This document shows, one piece after another, positions 60,802 to 64,000 of a stretch of DNA of 64,000 bases. Under the pieces are notes generated by a model. That model was not told the origin of the DNA. It searched no databases and saw nothing but the letters and a program-made list of their open reading frames with translations. The stretch is taken from contig NZ_AQXW01000004.1 in assembly GCF_000376825.1 (NCBI RefSeq), positions 1,550,001 through 1,614,000 on the forward strand, read 5' to 3'. The DNA comes from Demetria terragena DSM 11295 (lineage in GTDB: Bacteria > Actinomycetota > Actinomycetes > Actinomycetales > Dermatophilaceae). Numbering within the stretch: the first letter of the stretch is position 1; every line of letters starts with the position of its first letter. The position numbers and the translations under genes are program-made.

Positions 60802-61427
60802 CCGACCTCGACCTCGCCGTGCGTGATCTCATCCACCACCACCGCCCCGGAGAACGCGTGATCCTCGGCATCGCCGGGGCACCCGGATCGGGCAAGTCCA
60901 CTGTCGCGGCGCAGATCGTCGCGCGCGCCCAGGCTGGTGGGATCCGGACCGTCTTAGTGCCGATGGACGGCTTTCACCTCGCCCAGGAGGTCCTGGACGC
61001 CCGAGGCCTCTCCGACATCAAAGGCGCGCCAGTGACCTTCGATGCCGCGGGTTATGTCGCCATGCTCCAGCGCCTGCGCGAGCGCCCGTCAGAGACGGTC
61101 TGGGCTCCCACCTTCGACCGCGCACTCGAGCAGGCGGTCGCTGGGTCCATAGCCGCAGAACCCGACGTGGACCTGGTGGTGACTGAGGGCAATTACCTTC
61201 TGCTTCAAGAAGATCCGTGGTCACAAATCCGGAACTTGCTCGACATCTCGTGGTTCTTGGACCCTCCGTCTGAGGACGTACGCCGCGCACGGCTCATCGC
61301 CCGCCACGTCGCCTTCGGTAGCACACCCGAGCACGCACAGCGACGCGCGGATGGACCCGACGGCGGTAATGCGGCGCTGGTCGCGCAAAGCCGTGCCCGT
61401 GCGGGTTTGGTCATCAACGGCCGATAA
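60798..61427 (+). CDS. frcK: Nucleoside/nucleotide kinase-family protein (FrcK-like)
   Basis: 209 residues from a GTG at 60798 that overlaps the LacI stop by 4 bp, with AAGGA upstream. P-loop GIAGAPGSGKSTVAAQI near residue 26, VPMDGFHLAQEVL, VTEGNYLLLQEDPW and DVRRARLIARHVAFG are as in the pantothenate/uridine kinase-like FrcK proteins found with frcBCA in Sinorhizobium. It may phosphorylate the imported sugar; that is inferred from context. Confidence 0.85.
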   Translation: MTDLDLAVRDLIHHHRPGERVILGIAGAPGSGKSTVAAQIVARAQAGGIRTVLVPMDGFHLAQEVLDARGLSDIKGAPVTFDAAGYVAMLQRLRERPSETVWAPTFDRALEQAVAGSIAAEPDVDLVVTEGNYLLLQEDPWSQIRNLLDISWFLDPPSEDVRRARLIARHVAFGSTPEHAQRRADGPDGGNAALVAQSRARAGLVINGR

Positions 61428-61512
61428 CCACCGCGCACGGAACCGGCGGACGCGGCTGCGCGTCGGACTCGAGTCGTTCGCCAAGTCTCGTTCGCCAAGT
61501 CCAGGAGTCCCC

Positions 61513-62505
61513 ATGCGCCGCACATCCCAGATCACTGCCGCCGTCACAGCCCTTGCCGGCGTGATGACGCTCACCGCCTGCCAAGACACTGGCGCAACGT
61601 CCACGGCTCCTACGGAGACCTCCAACGCTTCCTCTGCTGGCGTCACGACCGGATCAACCACGGCAGGCGATGTCGGACCGGACGGTACCGATGCCGGACG
61701 ACGCGAGCACCTGACCCAAGACGGTGGATATGTCCTTCAGGGCTCGACCATCACCTTCGTGTATCGCAACGGTATGCGCCACGCGGTCGATCTCGGCCAG
61801 GACATTCCCGAGGGCGACGTGAGCCTGCCGACGAGCAAAGGCAGGCTCCTGATCAACCAGAGCGGTGCCACCCTGACCACGGCGCGCGGAGTCACGACGG
61901 TCAATCGCCAAGGCGTGGGAGCCGTTGCCGACGCGACGGGCGTCGTGCTCGTCGCGGCTGACGGCAGCACTACGTGCGGCAACAGCAAGGGAATCCAGTT
62001 CGTCGGCTCGAACGGCAGTAAGGGTGCACTCGACACAGGGGGCTATTTCTATGCCGAGAAAGACGGAACCCAGGTCTCCGGCGGCAAGAGCCCTGCGGTC
62101 AACTCACTCGCGGGGCGATTTACCGTCTGCAATGTCGGCAACACCTCGAGTGTCGACCTCTACTCCGACGTCCTGTTCCGCTTCGACAGCGCCGAGCTCA
62201 CCCCGGCGGGGCGGGCCGTCATCGAGAGCGCAGCCCGCAGCATGCGTACGAGCGTCAAGGGCAAACCGGTCAATCTCGTGGGACACACGGACAGCAAGGG
62301 GAGCGCGACGTACAACGAGACACTTGGCAAGCGTCGCGCCGACGCGGTCGCCGCTGAACTCAGTCAGGACATTCCGGGCATCGATCTGCGGGTACGCAGT
62401 GCTGGCGAGACGGAGCCGGTGGCCGCCAACGTCACGTCCGACGGCCAAGACAACTCCGACGGACGAGCCAAGAATCGCCGCGTCACGATCTCCTGGACGA
62501 GGTGA
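61513..62505 (+). CDS. OmpA-domain lipoprotein
   Basis: 330 residues from the ATG at 61513 (AGGAG 5 bp upstream). Lipoprotein signal ending in TLTAC, then a Thr/Ser/Gly linker, a repetitive beta region (about 65-225) and a C-terminal OmpA-like peptidoglycan-binding domain: VLFRFDSAELTPAGRAVIES, VNLVGHTDSKGSATYNETLGKRRADAVAAEL and DGRAKNRRVTI. It should link the membrane to peptidoglycan. OmpA domains are less common in actinobacteria but known (e.g. ArfA in mycobacteria). It is preceded by a frame extension without signal features. Confidence 0.88.
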   Translation: MRRTSQITAAVTALAGVMTLTACQDTGATSTAPTETSNASSAGVTTGSTTAGDVGPDGTDAGRREHLTQDGGYVLQGSTITFVYRNGMRHAVDLGQDIPEGDVSLPTSKGRLLINQSGATLTTARGVTTVNRQGVGAVADATGVVLVAADGSTTCGNSKGIQFVGSNGSKGALDTGGYFYAEKDGTQVSGGKSPAVNSLAGRFTVCNVGNTSSVDLYSDVLFRFDSAELTPAGRAVIESAARSMRTSVKGKPVNLVGHTDSKGSATYNETLGKRRADAVAAELSQDIPGIDLRVRSAGETEPVAANVTSDGQDNSDGRAKNRRVTISWTR

Positions 62506-62524
62506 TGGTCACCCCTCGTCCCGC

Positions 62525-63511
62525 TCAGGGCAGGTCGAGGCCATCCATCACTCGCCACATCCGTCGGTCTTGCGACCGCAAATAGCCCGCGAACTCATCG
62601 CCCGCCAACCATGAATCGCTCCATGAGCGCGACTCCATGGCCCGTTTCCAGGCCGTCGAATCCCGCATCTGGCGCACGATATGCACCATCTCGCGCCGTC
62701 GGGTGGCACCGATCCCCGGTGGGGCGAGCAGACCGCGCCAGTTGGTGAAGGTCAGGTCGACACCTTCCTCCCGCAGCGTCGGAATGGCGGGAAGGGTGGG
62801 TTCACGCCGCGCTCCCGAGGTCGCAAGAAATCGCAGCTGCCCGTTGTCTACCTGCGCCTGGAACTCGGCCATGCCACTCGTGGCGAAGTCGATCCGGCCA
62901 CCCAGGAGGGCAGATAGCAGTCGCCCGCCCCCGTCATAGGTCCGGAATGACACCGAGCTCGGGCTGATCCCGACCGCGCGGGCCAATTCCATCGCGAAGA
63001 CATGGTCGGGCCCGCCGGGGAACGAACCACCGCTCACGACCAGCGCGCGCGGGTCAGATCGCCATGCAGCCAGCAGTTGGGGCAGCCGTCGAAAGGGCGA
63101 ATCCGCCTGGACCACAATGCCTTCCGGCTCACTTAATAGCCGAGCGATTGGCGTCGCATCGGCGACTCGGGCAGCACTCTTCTGCGCATAGGTCGCTCCG
63201 ATCAAGCCCAACCCCATCGTCATGATCAGGTTGCCGTTACCCCGCTCGTTGAGCAATCGGGACAGTCCGACCGCGCCCCCGGCTCCGATGACGTTGAACA
63301 CCTCAACCCGCCCGGTGGCCCCGCTGTCCTCGAGCTGCATTGCCACCGCACGGCCGGTCTGGTCATATCCGCTGCCGGGGCTATTCGGGACCATCATCCG
63401 AAGCTCGGAGGACGCCCCGCCCGCCCCGCGTGCGCACCCGGCAACGGCAGGTGCCATGGCCAGGGCTGGTCCGGCGGCCAGAAGGCGGCGTCGGGTCAGT
63501 CGACTGGTCAT
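62525..63511 (-). CDS. tctC: Tripartite tricarboxylate transporter substrate-binding protein (TctC family)
   Basis: 328 residues from the ATG at 63511. The signal begins MTSRLTRRRLLAAGPALAMAP and ends in AVAGC, which suits Tat export and lipidation. LRMMVPNSPGSGYDQTGRAVAMQLE, VFNVIGAGGAVGLSRL, VVSGGSFPGGPDH, FATSGMAEFQAQVDNGQLRFLATS and PTLREEGVDLTFTNWRGLLAPPGI fit the TctC/Bug family for citrate and other carboxylates. The membrane partners TctA/TctB are not in this window. It is divergent from a sensor kinase gene. Confidence 0.88.
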   Translation of the reverse strand: MTSRLTRRRLLAAGPALAMAPAVAGCARGAGGASSELRMMVPNSPGSGYDQTGRAVAMQLEDSGATGRVEVFNVIGAGGAVGLSRLLNERGNGNLIMTMGLGLIGATYAQKSAARVADATPIARLLSEPEGIVVQADSPFRRLPQLLAAWRSDPRALVVSGGSFPGGPDHVFAMELARAVGISPSSVSFRTYDGGGRLLSALLGGRIDFATSGMAEFQAQVDNGQLRFLATSGARREPTLPAIPTLREEGVDLTFTNWRGLLAPPGIGATRRREMVHIVRQMRDSTAWKRAMESRSWSDSWLAGDEFAGYLRSQDRRMWRVMDGLDLP

Positions 63512-63620
63512 GAATCTCGGCCTCTCGTGGTTCGGGTGCTTCGTGGCCCGGCGTACGGTTCGATGGTCTCGCACACATGCCCCGCCGACCCGCCGGATGC
63601 CAGGAAGGGGGTGAGGTCGG

Positions 63621-64000
63621 ATGACGCGCCGCGGTCTTCGCCATGGTCCCCGAACACTCGCCGGGCAATTCTTGATGCTTCAACTCGTCGTACTCGGACT
63701 CGTGCTGGCCGCCGTCGCGGTGGTGACCGTGCAGCAGTCGACCCAGGACTTCCGCGCCACGCGCAGCACCCGCATGGTGGCGGTCGCCGAGAGCCTCGCG
63801 GCAGCGCCACTGGTGCGAGATGTTCTGGCCGAAGACCGCAATCCGCGCCAGCTCGACGGCGAGATCGCGCGCGCCACCTTGTTGTCCGGTGCACGGCAAG
63901 TGCTCATCCTCAGCGCGGGCGGCACCGTCGAAGCGGCGTCGGACCCCGCCGCCAACGGCACCGAACCACAGCTGGGATCTCCTGCCTCGCAAGGGCGTTC
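63621..64000 (+). CDS. Sensor histidine kinase, N-terminal part (CitA/DcuS type; cut by window edge)
   Basis: The frame runs from the ATG at 63621 to the window end without a stop, 126 codons. A basic N-terminus is followed by a transmembrane helix (FLMLQLVVLGLVLAAVAVVTV, about residues 18-38), a coiled QQSTQDFRATRSTRMVAVAESLAAAPLV region and the start of an extracytoplasmic sensing domain (VLILSAGGTVEAASDP). This is the beginning of CitA/DcuS-like kinases. GAGG lies upstream of the ATG. The kinase domain is outside the window. Confidence 0.75.
   Translation, partial: MTRRGLRHGPRTLAGQFLMLQLVVLGLVLAAVAVVTVQQSTQDFRATRSTRMVAVAESLAAAPLVRDVLAEDRNPRQLDGEIARATLLSGARQVLILSAGGTVEAASDPAANGTEPQLGSPASQGR

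Overview
The window is high-GC DNA of an actinobacterium, probably a member of the Micrococcales (Dermatophilaceae/Intrasporangiaceae type; this placement is inferred from gene content and synteny only). Supporting points are the ftsH-folE-folP-folB/K-DUF3180 operon, the topA/BldG-type STAS/DEAD-helicase/Tad-pilus neighbourhood known from Streptomyces and Mycobacterium, a DUF222-type HNH gene behind an actinobacterial LexA box, frequent GTG starts and leaderless promoters.

Layout. 1-2.2 kb: end of an EamA permease, a stand-alone nuoD paralogue and a secreted protein. 2.2-11.3 kb (mostly minus): DUF3180, folBK, folP, folE, ftsH, hpt, tilS, a DUF2342 zincin and dacB. 11.4-16 kb: ppa, GPP34, an MFS permease, an alpha/beta hydrolase and a serine hydrolase. 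16-17.6 kb: SOS box, HNH gene and tRNA-Thr(CGT). 18-31.4 kb: two Tat-exported glycine-rich paralogues enclosing an EEP-family protein, a TAP-like lipoprotein hydrolase, holB, tmk, an LCP protein and an HprK-like/PqqD fusion; then a TipA-like MerR gene with its operator, a carbohydrate-binding-like protein, a serine hydrolase and a lipoprotein. 31.6-41 kb: topA, a membrane protein, a methyltransferase, AIM24, the BldG-like STAS protein, an MrfA-like helicase and the distal Tad pilus genes. 41-43 kb: a thiolase/CoA-transferase-B pair splits the Tad locus, which resumes at 43-46.2 kb (tadC, tadB, tadA, ssd). 46.8-49.8 kb: a degenerate Fic-like protein, DUF485 and actP. 49.8-56.8 kb: accessory island. 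56.8-61.4 kb: FrcBCA-type sugar ABC transporter with a LacI regulator and FrcK-like kinase. 61.5-64 kb: OmpA-domain lipoprotein, TctC-type receptor and the start of a sensor kinase.

The most interesting part is the island at 49.9-56.7 kb. It sits between two copies of a ~135-bp direct repeat that is the 3' end of the sugar-ABC ATPase gene plus its terminator. It carries a decapitated cytosine methyltransferase, a compact minus-strand operon of five genes (multi-domain DNA-binding protein with a sigma-region-4-like module; Z1-family ATPase; ParB/Srx-fold protein; PD-(D/E)XK-like protein; 93-residue protein), the 3' part of a tRNA-Ala gene with its terminator, a 19-bp palindrome and a broken IS1634-like transposase. 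It looks like a defence or restriction-related system related to, but different from, the published Z1/MORC-type R-M systems. No integrase is visible. All functional assignments are from reading motifs; no database search was possible.
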